From assembly GCA_018136815.1 (NCBI GenBank), contig CM030935.1, forward strand, positions 4,973,691 through 5,037,690: a stretch of 64,000 bases of DNA, given 5' to 3'. The stretch comes from Isochrysis galbana (taxonomy: Eukaryota > Haptophyta > Isochrysidales > Isochrysidaceae). The notes below the pieces were generated by a model. That model ran no database searches. It was given only the letters and a program-made list of their open reading frames with translations, and was not told the DNA's origin. Positions 41,830 through 51,792 of this stretch are shown one piece after another. A program made the position numbers and the translations under genes. The number at the start of each line of letters is the position of its first letter. Positions within the stretch are counted from its first letter, which is position 1.

Positions 41830-42784
41830 CTCAAGGGTGTATTGGGATGGGGGAAGGGGGAGGGAGGGAGGGGGGAGGGGAGGGAGGGAAGAGTTGGGGA
41901 GGGGGGGGAGAGGGGAGGGAAGGAGTGGGGGGGGGGGAACTCCGTGAGGGCTTTCGAGTGTGCACGCTGCCTTCTCCTTGGCTTCCTCCTCGTCCCCGCT
42001 CCAAGCCTTCCCCTCGCCCTTCCTGCTGCGGTCTTCCCGCCTCTCAAAGAGCCGCCCCGCCCCGGCCTCCGCCCCCCTCCCCCGCCGCCGCCGCCGCCGC
42101 CGCCAGGGAAGTCAACCAGAGAGAGAGAGGAGCCGAGAGCCGAGCCGCGCGTGCCAGACCGTCCGAAGGGATCTCAGATATTTTTAGTGTCCAGGGCAAC
42201 ACAGAGAGTGTCCTTTATTACTTCATAGCAGCGCTCGATCGGAATATAGGTAAAACTGTTCGAGAGCCTAGATGTGAAACACAGTGGGTTGGTCTAGGTC
42301 TAGAAACACAGCAAAAACAGCTGTTTATGGCTTTTCTAGAAACACAGTGAATCACAGTACCGACAACAGCGCAATAGCTGGGAGTGGGGGGAAATGGGAA
42401 ATAATAAGAGGCATAGATAGGGACCCTACAAGGGAGATACAGGATACTGTATCTGGAGAACGGGGCAGATACAGCCGTATCTGCTGTATCTGGAGGCTGC
42501 CCAATTCCCAGATACAGCAGATACAGAGGGCTAACAGAGGGCCTGTAGAGGGCCAGCTACCGTAATAGCCAGTTCTAAGTAAGGGTACAAGCATCACTTC
42601 TACAAGTATACAAGTGCCCTCGTGCCCTCATTACAAGGTGGGAAGAAACGGCGAAAGGACAAGCTTCTATATCTACATAAACAGGTCAAATCGGTAATAA
42701 AAGTTGGAGAGTTTCGAGGTCTTTCTGAGCGCGCGCGCGGCGCGGCGGTGAAACCTCTCGCGAGCGAGAGCGAGCGAGCGAGCG
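41830..42784. other. No assigned gene; G-rich run and palindromic MITE relative
   Basis: Positions 41840-41945 are G-rich on the plus strand. Positions 42385-42550 contain AGATACAG/CTGTATCT inverted repeats in a GGGAAATA context, related in style to the MITE at 30371. This is also the 5' flank of VPS41. Confidence 0.55.
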
Positions 42785-44370
42785 ATGGTGCCCAACCCCA
42801 ACCGAGACAGAGCCTCGCGCTCAGCCATGGGCAGCGCTGCCGTGATGGCAGGCGCCACTGCCACTGCGGCGGAGGTATCATCAGATGATGATGATTCGCC
42901 GACACTGCAAGCGCAAGAGCGCGGCAGGCGCAGCCAAGGCGCTGGCGGTACATCGCGTGCACTGGGGCGCGCGCCTGCGGCATTGAATGCTAGAAGCGCA
43001 GGGCTCCCTCACCCTGCCTGCACGCGAGCCAGCACGAGCGAGCCGGCGCACACAGCCCCTCCCATTCCAGCGCCCGCGGCGGGACTCCCCACATGGTTCA
43101 TGCCAGTGAGGGCAACGGGGCTGATGCAGCGTCAACATGAGCCGCGCAAGCGGCGCGCGGACGCAGTGCGTGAGGACCCCGCATGGCAATGTGTTGTTGT
43201 CATTGATGATGCAAACGCACATCAGCCGCGTTGGCGTTGCATGGGTTGTGCTGTGGAGCGCACGGGTGGTGCCACAAGGATTGTGGATCACCTTTTGGGG
43301 TCGGAAGCAAACGGCGATCTGCTCCGGCTCAGATCCCTCTTTCCTAGCGTTGTTGGTGGCTCGAATCTTTGCTCTCGATTAGTGGACCTAATTCTCAAAG
43401 CGACCGGCACGGACTTGAGCACTACTGAAGCCTATCGCCACGAAGGCGTAGGGCTAGTGGAAAGAGCTCAACAAACTCTCCTCACGATGACTCGAGTCTC
43501 CAATGAAGGCGGCGCCCATTGGGTCGATCACCTTCCGTTTCTTCTCATGTCTATGCGAGCGACCGCCGGTCGCGTCGTACCCAAGTCACCCGCGGCTATC
43601 TTGTTTGGTCGGGAGCTTCGTCTTCCAGCTCAACTTGCTGACCCTGTTCCTGTTCTTGAGTTGCTTCCATCTAGGCCTCCGTCCGATGCCGTCACTTACG
43701 CCACCGAGCTCAATAAGAAGCTTCTCGAGTCGTGGCGTTCCGCCCTCGAAAGTACTCAAGAAGCACAACGCGAATCAATGCGCTCTGCCTCTCAAAAGTC
43801 TAAACTCGGCGCTATACATGCTCGCATGGAGGTACATCATAACGGACTTCTACAGGATATACTACGACAACGCCACGTTCTCAGAAGAATCGGTGCTAAT
43901 ACGCACACTGGAAAGATTCACCAAACTGAGCAAGGCGCTAGTATTCGCCAACTCGACGGATCCGCGCGAACCGCCCAGGCGGGCATGGGGAGACAACCCA
44001 AAAAGAGGATAGATTTGGCCGATATCCGGCCACTCTACGAATTAGGCGAAAAGAACGAATTGACCCCCAGCGCGGAGCTAGTATCCCTAGCTAGAACGCT
44101 AGGGGTAGAGCACCTAGTTGAGACAGAAACCACGAAGCACGGGAGGTAGAAACGAACAACACGCCGGTGCACCACACTTGGGACAACCACAACACGAGAG
44201 GCCGCTCTACCCTGCCAACAAAAACCCAAAAGGCCTGCCCGGTCCCCACCCCCAAAACCGGGCCCTTGGTAGTGCACCAGGGCCGCACCCCCGAAACCAA
44301 AGACAAAGGAACGAGGGGGGGAAGGCAAGGGGGCGGAGAGAAGGGAGATAAGGGCACTGGCTGATGTGCG
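42785..44370 (+). mobile_element. Transposon mosaic: BED finger, Ty3-type integrase, LINE tail
   Basis: One 454-residue open frame (42785-44149) crosses three unrelated elements. Residues about 1-185 end with a BED-type zinc finger, RWRCMGCAVERTGGATRIVD then HLLG, as in hAT transposase N-termini. Residues about 200-340 match the C-terminal half of a Ty3/gypsy integrase core: TTEAYRHEGVGLVERAQQTL, WVDHLPFLLMSMRATAG and SPAAILFGRELRLPAQL. From nucleotide 43810 the DNA is the LINE C-terminal region; the LINE frame starts out of phase (LAWRYIITDFYRIYYDNATF in another frame) and joins the long frame after an indel near 43962 at SARTAQAGMGRQPKKR. The LINE 3' UTR continues to about 44370. No element is complete. 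Confidence 0.8.
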
Positions 44371-44379
44371 GTGGCAGTA

Positions 44380-45080
44380 GGATGCGCTGTCTAGCGATAG
44401 GTGTGTAGCCCTGAACCTTCAGATCCTTTTTTTCTCTCTCTCTCCTCATCGTGGCTCGATGCGCAGCCGCACCTACGTGGGTATCGCCGGTGCGATGGCG
44501 ATGCAATGGATGCCCGTCGTTCTCGACTACTGCCGTCGTACTCCGACTCGTCCGGCCGCGTCCGCCGCCTCTCTTCTATCTCAGGCGCGTGACCTACAGT
44601 CAAGCCAGTTGGCGGCTCAGGCTGGTTCTAGTTCCAATTCCGAGCCGTCGAATGTTTCGAGTGTCGCCGCGATTGATGTGGAGTGGCGGCCGTGGCTAGG
44701 GTCGCCCCGCTCGTCGTTGTTGCCCGTCCGTCCCGCTCGAATGATTCGCAAGGTCCGCAACCGCTGGCGTGTATGGACGGCGGTGCGCGGTGCGCAAGGG
44801 CCTTGATATCGTATGCCTGGTTGCCGTTGTCTCCGTCGTTAGCGTCGGCTCTCGATGCGGAAGTCCACCTTCACTCGTCGGGCCCCCCCGGGAGTCTCCG
44901 CCATTTGAACTCTTCTAGCGTCCGCAACCGCGTCAATTTCCCTTTGGGCGTAGGATCTTCTTCTTCGTAACTCTGTCGCCTTCGCGAGCAGGATCGATGA
45001 TATCTTCGCCTTTGGTTACCGACCAAATCGCGCTAGCTTATCGCGTTTGTCTCCCCCCGGGGTATCCGGGTACAGTCGCC
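44380..45080 (+). other. Open frames of uncertain origin
   Basis: A plus-strand frame at 44459-44806 reads VVLDYCRRTPTRPAASAASL and on, with serine/alanine-rich composition; it resembles a retroelement gag-like or linker region but has no diagnostic motif. It lies between two LINE pieces, so transposon origin is likely. Confidence 0.3.
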
Positions 45081-45091
45081 TCCAAAGGAGG

Positions 45092-45250
45092 TTAATCATA
45101 TCTCGCGCTTCCGGTTCCTCCAACACCTCCGGTGAAATCTTGGCTTCTATTGCCGTCGCCCGTCTGGTGGGGGCTAGGCGCGAAATTTGCTACTACCGGG
45201 TGGTGGTCCGATGTAAGCACCATCAAAATAATAATAGCTCCCCCCCCTCC
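45092..45250 (-). mobile_element. LINE endonuclease fragment (tentative)
   Basis: The minus-strand frame contains LTSDHHPVVANF, which fits the Ser-Asp-His-x-Pro-Val end motif of APE-type LINE endonucleases (SDHLPVV in the copy at 34499). Little else of the domain survives. Confidence 0.45.
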
Positions 45251-45382
45251 CTTCAAGAGACGTACATACGCACAAATCACACAGGCGGGCCAAGACTCAC
45301 TAAGGACACACATGTCAATGGGGTGGATACACAAATGGAAGGTGCGAGTAGTATATACGGGCCACGATCGCTGATCGGAAGA

Positions 45383-45480
45383 AGTGTGACCATGAAATCA
45401 TGTCGGCTTCAACCGGTGCCGGTAATGTGACCATGAATTCATGTCGGCTTCAACCGATGTCGGCTTCAACAGGTGCCGGT
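45383..45480 (+). repeat. Short tandem repeat, ATGTCGGCTTCAACC unit
   Basis: The block GTGACCATGAA(A/T)TCATGTCGG CTTCAACC occurs twice with a 40-base period, followed by two further ATGTCGGCTTCAAC half-units. It ends about 100 bases before the receptor gene's stop codon on the other strand. Confidence 0.8.
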
Positions 45481-45580
45481 GGGGCCTGCGACATCGGCCC
45501 ATATCTCAATACAAGTGCGAAAGTTCAAGTGACGGGCATGCCCGGTCGGCGCGTCTCTTTGTATCGCACGACATGGGAAA

Positions 45581-46819
45581 TCAACGTGTGGCGAAGGTTG
45601 GATTGCCCTCATCCGTTGGCGATGTCAAAGCTGGTCGCACGGATCCCGGGGCCGTCTGCTCCCCCGTATCCCGCGTGTGAGTGAACGGCGGCTCGACGGT
45701 TTCGCTGCCTTGCGGAGCCACTGCCGCGCTGCCCATGCACCGGCATCGCCATGGCAGCAGGTCCATGACGCCCTCTCGCACGTCGCGCTTGGCCAGGCTC
45801 ATCGTGGAGGCAAAGAGGGAGCCGATTGGCATGAGCAAGAACCCTATAGATATGGGGACCGAAGATTTGGTCTGCACTGAGGTGAGCACGACAAATGGTA
45901 CCCACCAGAGCACGCTGAGCATGAGCCGGGCGAAGTACATCGAGATGGACCGCGCGTGCCGATAGGCATGGAGCGAGCTCTCCACCTTGGACGCCAGCGA
46001 GAAGATGGAGCTGTGGCGAGCGATGGCCAGTCGCGCACCAGACACTGAGCTGCCCTCCGACCCGTGCTGCGAGGCGATCTGCGAGTTGCGAAGCGAGGAG
46101 CGCGTCGAGCGCGAGAGGCGGGAGTCCGGCTCCTTGAGCAATCCGAGGCACTGGATCCGCGCAACAACGCCGAGGGTGAAGAAGAGCGGTAACAGATAGC
46201 AGATTGTCTGGAATACGGACTGTGTGAAGGTCGCGGAGGCGGGCGAGTACTCGGCGGGGAGGCACACGAGCCCTTTCATGAGAACGGCGCCTATAGGCAC
46301 GCCGTCCCAAAAGACGAGAGAGGCGAGCAGCACCGTCCAGCAGTACACTGCGATGCATTTGGCAGCCGCGCGGAGCGGGGGGGGCGGGTGGTAGTCGCGC
46401 AGCTCTCGCGTGGCGCGTAGCAGCCAGTACACCTCGAGCGTGACGAGGGCGACGAGCCAGTACATGCTGACAAAGCTCACCGTGAGATAGAACGCTTGCA
46501 CGCCGCAGAGCGCAGGGCTGATGTATTCTCCCGCTGCGGCGTTGACGATACAGGAAACCGCGAAGGCGCTCAGCGAGAGGAAGTCGGGCACGAGCAGCGC
46601 TGCGAGGTAGATGTTGAACGAGATGGCGCGCGCCTTGGCTGATCGTGCGATGCCGAGCACGACCGCGCCAGTGGCGATTGCGGCCACCAGACAGAGCAGA
46701 GCCCATACCATCCAGATGGCCTGCCGAGAGCCCATCGGCGCAGTGGCCGACCTGAGGTCATAGCGGCTCGCATTGGGCGCGAGAGAGGCCATCGGAAGAC
46801 TCTCAAAGACGATGGTCAT
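45581..46819 (-). CDS. Seven-transmembrane receptor, GPCR-like
   Basis: A single exon of 412 residues. Hydrophobic segments lie at about 34-57, 70-92, 105-134, 154-180, 200-222, 296-315 and 321-343, giving seven helices with an outside N-terminus bearing NAS as a possible glycosylation site. A cysteine at the top of helix 3 (ALCGVQ) and one in the second outer loop (GLVCLPAEY) could form the usual receptor disulfide. The third inner loop (223-295) is long and serine-rich (SRLSRSTRSSLRNSQ), typical of phosphorylation-regulated receptors. There is no DRY; the helix 3 end reads EVYWLLRATREL, closer to Dicty-CAR/secretin-like receptors than to rhodopsin. Helix 7 lacks NPxxY. The C-terminal tail is about 70 residues. 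The ligand cannot be inferred. Upstream is a CT-rich leader. Confidence 0.8.
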   Translation of the reverse strand: MTIVFESLPMASLAPNASRYDLRSATAPMGSRQAIWMVWALLCLVAAIATGAVVLGIARSAKARAISFNIYLAALLVPDFLSLSAFAVSCIVNAAAGEYISPALCGVQAFYLTVSFVSMYWLVALVTLEVYWLLRATRELRDYHPPPPLRAAAKCIAVYCWTVLLASLVFWDGVPIGAVLMKGLVCLPAEYSPASATFTQSVFQTICYLLPLFFTLGVVARIQCLGLLKEPDSRLSRSTRSSLRNSQIASQHGSEGSSVSGARLAIARHSSIFSLASKVESSLHAYRHARSISMYFARLMLSVLWWVPFVVLTSVQTKSSVPISIGFLLMPIGSLFASTMSLAKRDVREGVMDLLPWRCRCMGSAAVAPQGSETVEPPFTHTRDTGEQTAPGSVRPALTSPTDEGNPTFATR

Positions 46820-47520
46820 GCTGCGGCTGATGGATCCACGCGGCGGGCAGCTCTCTTCTCAATGGTCGAGAGGAGTGGGCGCCGCGACCGCCCCCGTCTA
46901 GCGAACTGCCGGGTCTGTGGTCGCTTGGCGGAGGAGGGCTCTCCTCCCCTCCCTGCGAGCCCCTCCCTGCGAGCCCCTCCCTGCGCCCCCTCGCCGCGCC
47001 ACAACCTCCCTCTCTCTCTGGCCGAGACGACCACCGAGATCGCCCCCCCGCCCGCCCCTCCCTCCCTCTCTCCCTCCCTCTCTCCCTCTCTCTCTCCCTC
47101 TCTCTCCCCCGCGCCCCTCCCGAGAGGAGGAAGGGCGGTTTTGGCCGTTTCGCCCCTCTCTCTCTCTCTCTCTCTCTCCTCCCCAAGAGAACCCTCTCGA
47201 AGGCTCGGCGCCGCCGACGCGCGGGAGAGCCCAACCCCCTCTCCCCCTTTCACGTAAAGAGCTCTCCCCTCTCTCTCTCTCTCTCCCTCGCCGTCGGAGA
47301 CCTTCTCTGAGCCACGCCGCGACCCCCTACCCCAAATGAAACCCTCTTTCTCCCGGGCAAAGGGGGAGAGAGCGGGGCGCCCCCCCCACGCCGCCGGAAG
47401 AGGAGAGGAAGAGAAGGCCAAACATCCAAACATAGCCTCGGAACGCCCAAGTCTCGCGCTCTGGGCCGCCCACAGCCATCTCGAGGCTCGAGGTCAGACT
47501 CTCTGCTGCCAAGTCCCACC

Positions 47521-47600
47521 CCCAAAAAAAAAACTTCTTAAAATTCCCCGCTACGCGTGCGGCCTGAGGCAGTGTGCTCATGGACCTCCCTACTACTTGG
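47521..47600 (+). repeat. Dispersed A-tract repeat (AATTCCCCGCTAC family)
   Basis: AAAAAAAAACTTCTTAAAAT, TCCCCGCTACGCGTGCGGCC, TGAGGCAGTGTGCTCATGGA and CCTCCCTACTAC. The inverted counterpart is at 24320-24400. The A-run at the left could be a retroposon tail read on the opposite strand. Confidence 0.75.
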
Positions 47601-47787
47601 CCCGGGCCAGAGTTTCGCGAAATGTTTTGCAAAATTTGGGTGGACAGACGAAATCGAAATTTTTGACCGAAATTCGGGTGCAAGTGCGAGGCGCTGAAGA
47701 ACGGCGCATAGCGCCGAGGCGAAATTTGGGCCCCGAACGAAGCGCCCTCCCCCCCCCTTCGCCTCGCCCCCCGCATGCACAGCATGT

Positions 47788-48010
47788 AGGGCGGTCAAAC
47801 AGGGGCTTTTTTACTACTAGTAAGGGTTGGGCTGCATTTTTTGACCGTGGCGCGATGCCCAATAAAAAACCTCCCGGGGTGGCTACCTGACGCTACGAAA
47901 ATCTTCGCCAAGAAACGGTGCGATTCGCCCCCCCTCTCTCCCCCTCCGTCACGCGCGCTCACGCTCTACCCGTAAAGAATGGGCGGTCGCGCCCGCGGGG
48001 GGATCGGTTC
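47788..48010 (+). repeat. Dispersed repeat beginning AGGGCGGTCAAACAGG
   Basis: Second long copy of the family at 16683-17000, sharing the opening motif, ACGAAAATCTTCGCCAAGAA, GGTGCGATTC, CACGCGCGCTC and a GGTCGCGCCCGCGG end. It is about 230 bases; the 16683 copy has small insertions. Confidence 0.75.
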
Positions 48011-49019
48011 CTTTATATCTAAGCTACATTCGGCATTTGATTCCCGCCCGATGCAGCGCCGTGTCGGGCTGCCGACAGTCCGACCACCCCCTGACCCTTT
48101 GGCATCATTGCCCGCGCAGCCCACCCAGCTCCTCACAGCGAGCGCACGCGGCTACCCTGGCTACCAGAGGCCCCATCCCGACCATCCCGACTAGTTCTAG
48201 CTATTCTACCATATAGAAGGCCGTAGGGGTCTAGGGGTCTAGGTACGTCGTCGCTTCTCGTACGCTCGCTCGCTCATTCGCTCATCCCCCCCCCCCCTCC
48301 CTCCTTCCCTCCCTGCCTCCCTCCCTCCTCCCTCCTCCCTCCCTCCCGCTCCTTCGCTAGCTCTCACTCCTTCGCTCCTTTCCTCCCCCCTTTGTCCTCC
48401 CTCTCTCTCCTCCCTCGCTCGCTCGCTTGCCCTTCCCCTCCTCGCCTCCCCCTCCCCCTCCCTCTCTATCTCTCATCCGTCATCCGTCAACTAACTTTAA
48501 AAAAAATCTTCTTAAAAATCTCCGCGTGCGTGTAGCCTCTGAATCTGAAGCAACTCACCCAACACCCAACACCCCCACATCCCCATACCCCACCCTCTCC
48601 ATCACCGCCGCCATCCCCGAACCCGAACCCCGACACCCCGATGTCGCGATGTCGCTTTCCCGACCCCGCACCTCGCAGCTTCCCACGAGCCACGAGCCCC
48701 CGACGGACCCACAACCACAACGCACGTCACAGCATATCAAAACACAGAGCGACCATTGTCCATTGTAGCGACTCATCAGCATCATGTCGAACATGCGATG
48801 ACTACAGGCTCGTAGGCAGAGGGCCGTTCGATCGAGCCGGCACTCTCGCAACGTGTTTCCGAGATTCCCGAGGATATGCGGGGGTCCACAGATTTGCCTG
48901 TGGCGCCTTTACTGTTGCAAAGGCGGCATGCTCGAATTTCGTGGCAATATTGGGCTGAACCTAACGGATATCGGAGAGCTCCGAACAAGCCACGAGAAAG
49001 GCAGAAGAGCAATCCTGAA

Positions 49020-49215
49020 CGAGACCGAATGAGCGAAGAGCGAAGAGCGAATAAATCCGAAGAGCGAATGAAACAATAAATCCGAAGAGCGAATGNNNNN
49101 NNNNNNNNNNNNNNNNNNNNNNNNNNNNNNNNNNNNNNNNNNNNNNNNNNNNNNNNNNNNNNNNNNNNNNNNNNNNNNNNNNNNNNNNNNNNNNNAAACA
49201 ATAAATCCGAATGGA
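49020..49215 (+). repeat. Tandem repeat around an assembly gap
   Basis: Units of AACAATAAATCCGAAGAGCG AATG lie on both sides of the 100-N gap at 49096-49195. The gap therefore sits inside an array whose true length is unknown. Confidence 0.9.
49096..49195. other. Assembly gap, 100 N
   Basis: Exactly 100 N, placed inside the AATAAATCCGAAGAGCG tandem repeat. Confidence 0.98.
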
Positions 49216-49379
49216 TGGAGAGCCGCGCGCCAAACGCCGAACCAAGACGGAAGACGTGATGAGCGACGCACCGAGAAGTTACGAACAATCGAGGACCGAT
49301 GAGAACGCGGAACGACGAGAATCGAGAATCGAGAACGAGAAACGGAGAACGATAAGAACGGGAGGGCGCCCGATGCCAT

Positions 49380-50100
49380 GAGGCGCTACTCCCCAAGGCG
49401 CCTCGCAATGGCGCCAGATGGGCCTGTGCTGGCTTGCACGCAAGCTTCGCAGCATTCCGCAAGCCCTATCACTCGAGAGCGAGATACGTCATGACTTTGT
49501 GGTGCAACAGGCGCGGAACGCGCGTGAACCTATCAATGAGGGGAGGTGGAACGGGGCTCTCAGCTTTGCGCTCAGAGAGAGCATACATAGCTAAGCTATC
49601 CTCGCGTCGCGTGCCGATTCTCTCAGAGGCTGTGCCGTGCAAACACACTGTCAGCGCCTTCCTCTCACTCAACTCACGCCATCAGCTGTGTGCATGGGCA
49701 AAGCGCACGATTCTGTGAGCGGTCATAGTCATAGCCACAGGCGACGGGGATGGGGGCAGCAGAGCAACACCTGGGCACAACCCGACTCTCGCGACGATCT
49801 TCCGTTGGGATTTTGCGTGCGAGCCTGGCGCCGATGGGAGGCCGATGGGAGAGGTCGCGCGCCATCGCTCGCCAAGCGGCGGCGCGACCTCGTTTACATA
49901 TTTAATATTAGTAATTATATGTATACGTATGACTAACCTTAAAGACGGGGGTGGACGAGGAAAAAAAGTGACATTTTTCAGACGTTGCAGTCAATCGACG
50001 TATCTCGGCGAGGCGGTTCTAGCGCTCCAACTCTCACCTTTTTTTTCGTTTCCGTTGATTTTTAGTTTCCGAAAAACCAACTTCCGCCTTTAGGGTGGGT
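49380..50100. other. No assigned gene
   Basis: Only short overlapping frames on both strands. AT content rises near 49890-49940. Nothing resembles a family I know. Confidence 0.5.
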
Positions 50101-50149
50101 GCACCATACCACCTATACTTGTAGGCCGCCGGCCTCGTGGGAGTCGTGG

Positions 50150-51051
50150 GAGAGCACGGCAGCACCGCTCCGAGGGTTTTCTTCTCGAGAGAGAGGAGAG
50201 AGGGCCTTCTGGTTGGGGCGTTGCGAGGGGAGCTCTCGGCCGCCCGAGGATTCCAGCACCTTCTCAGGTGTGGGGGGCGCGCGGGGGGGGGGCGGCGGGG
50301 GGGGGGCGGGGGGACCCCGGAGGCCGCCGAGCGACGGCGCCTCGCCCCTCTCTCTCTCTCTCTCTCGAGAAGAAGAAGAAGAAGAAGAAGAAGAAGAAGA
50401 AGAAGACAAGAGAGAAGAGAGAGGGGAGAAGAGAGGATGCGCGCGCGGATTCGCCCCTCTCTCTCTCTCGAGAAGAAGAAGAAGAAGAAGAAGAGGAGAA
50501 AGAAGAGAAGAGAGAAGAGAGAGGGGGGAAGAGAGGATGCGCGCGCGGATCGGAGTTGATGAGTCGAATCGGAGAAGGCTGTGGAAGGCCGCTCGCCATC
50601 GCGGGAGGGGCGCGCCGGGGGACCGATCTGGCTCGATCTCCCCCGGCGAGATGGAGCGCCGACGTATCGGGGAGCTCGGCATCTCGGGGTTGGAGCGTTG
50701 CGAGGGAAGGGGAGCTCACCGAGCTCGCGCTCCCGCGCCCCCCCGCCGCCCCCTCCCCCGCCCCCCCCACGCGGCGGGGGGGGGTCCTGTCCCAAGCATC
50801 CATCGAGCAGACGCCGTGGGGTCCCCTCCCGCGGATTCCCTCGCCTCCCCTCTCTCTCTCTTCTCTCTCCACGGGCCTCTCTTCTTTGTGGTGAAGGGTC
50901 CGCCGGCGGCCGCTCTGAGCGCCCCCGGCTGTCGGGGAAAGGAGGGGGAGATTCGGGGAGAGAGACAGGGAAGAAGGGCCGAGAGGGAAGAGAGGAGAGA
51001 GAGAGGGAGAAGAGAGAGAGAAGCGAGAGAGAGAGAGAGAGGGAAGAACAG

Positions 51052-51091
<40 letters not shown>

Positions 51092-51770
51092 TAGGAAGTC
51101 CTCGAGGACAGTCGACGAGGAGAGGGGGCGGGGGGGCGGAAGAGAGAGGGGGAGTGGGTGGCGTGGGGGGGGGAGCTCGGCCGGCGCGGGCGGGTTGGAG
51201 TTTAACGTTCCGAGGGCTTGACATTGATGTGACGAGGGGAGAGGGGGGGAGGGGGGGCAGGAGAGAGAGAAGGGAGAGAGAGTAGCGGCAGCGGGCGAGG
51301 AGGAAACAAGCGGCGAGAGCTTTCCAGAGCGGGGGGGGGGAGGCGGGGGGGGGAGAGGGGAGGTGGAGAGAAGAGAAAGAAACGAGCGGGAGGAGAGAAA
51401 GAAGTCGGTGGGGGATCTCTGCCTCGCCGCGCCTCTCCTGCTCTGTGGGCCCTGGGGGGCGACGGGGGGGACAAGAGGGCAGCGGGGCTGACGAGAGGAA
51501 GGAAGGAGAGGGAAGGCGGTTGGGAGGCCGGCGCAGGCGGAGGCGGAGGCGTGGCACACACAGGAAGCTCAGAGCTCCCCGAGTTCCTCTTGAGAGCCGA
51601 GAGCGGGCCGCCAAAGCCACCCGTCGAGAGCGAGAGAGAGAGAGAGAGAGAGGGTGGGTGGGGGAGCCACCAGGAGTGGAGTGCAAGGGGGGCCGAGAGA
51701 AAAGGCGAGTGGGTGGGGGCTGAGGAAGGCAAGAGGGGCGGGAAGGGAGAGGGAAGGGGGAGTTTCCTGT
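50150..51770 (+). repeat. Long purine-rich tract with GAA/GA arrays
   Basis: Strong purine bias on the plus strand for about 1.6 kb. Positions 50340-50560 hold two tandem copies of about 120 bases, each CT-run, CGAGAAG, (GAA)n, then AGAGGATGCGCGCGCGGAT. Further GA runs lie at 50990-51090 and 51620-51650. The 664-residue minus-strand frame across it is proline/serine low complexity and not a gene. It precedes the PAS gene, so it could include that gene's leader. Confidence 0.85.
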
Positions 51771-51792
51771 GTATCCAGGGCCCCCTCCCCCA

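Larger units (their letters stand above)
46820..49095. other. No assigned gene; CT tracts and dispersed repeats
   Basis: 46930-47320 is C/T-rich, 47521-47600 and 47788-48010 are dispersed repeats, and 48290-48480 is a CCCT/CTCC tract. Long frames here are low-complexity. At 48495 an A-run with CTTCTTAAAAATC resembles the A-tract repeat junction at 47521. Confidence 0.6.

Noticed and set aside
45609-46706. 365-residue second frame over the receptor gene
   Set aside because: It is a shifted-frame shadow of the seven-helix receptor, rich in arginine and without hydrophobic segments.
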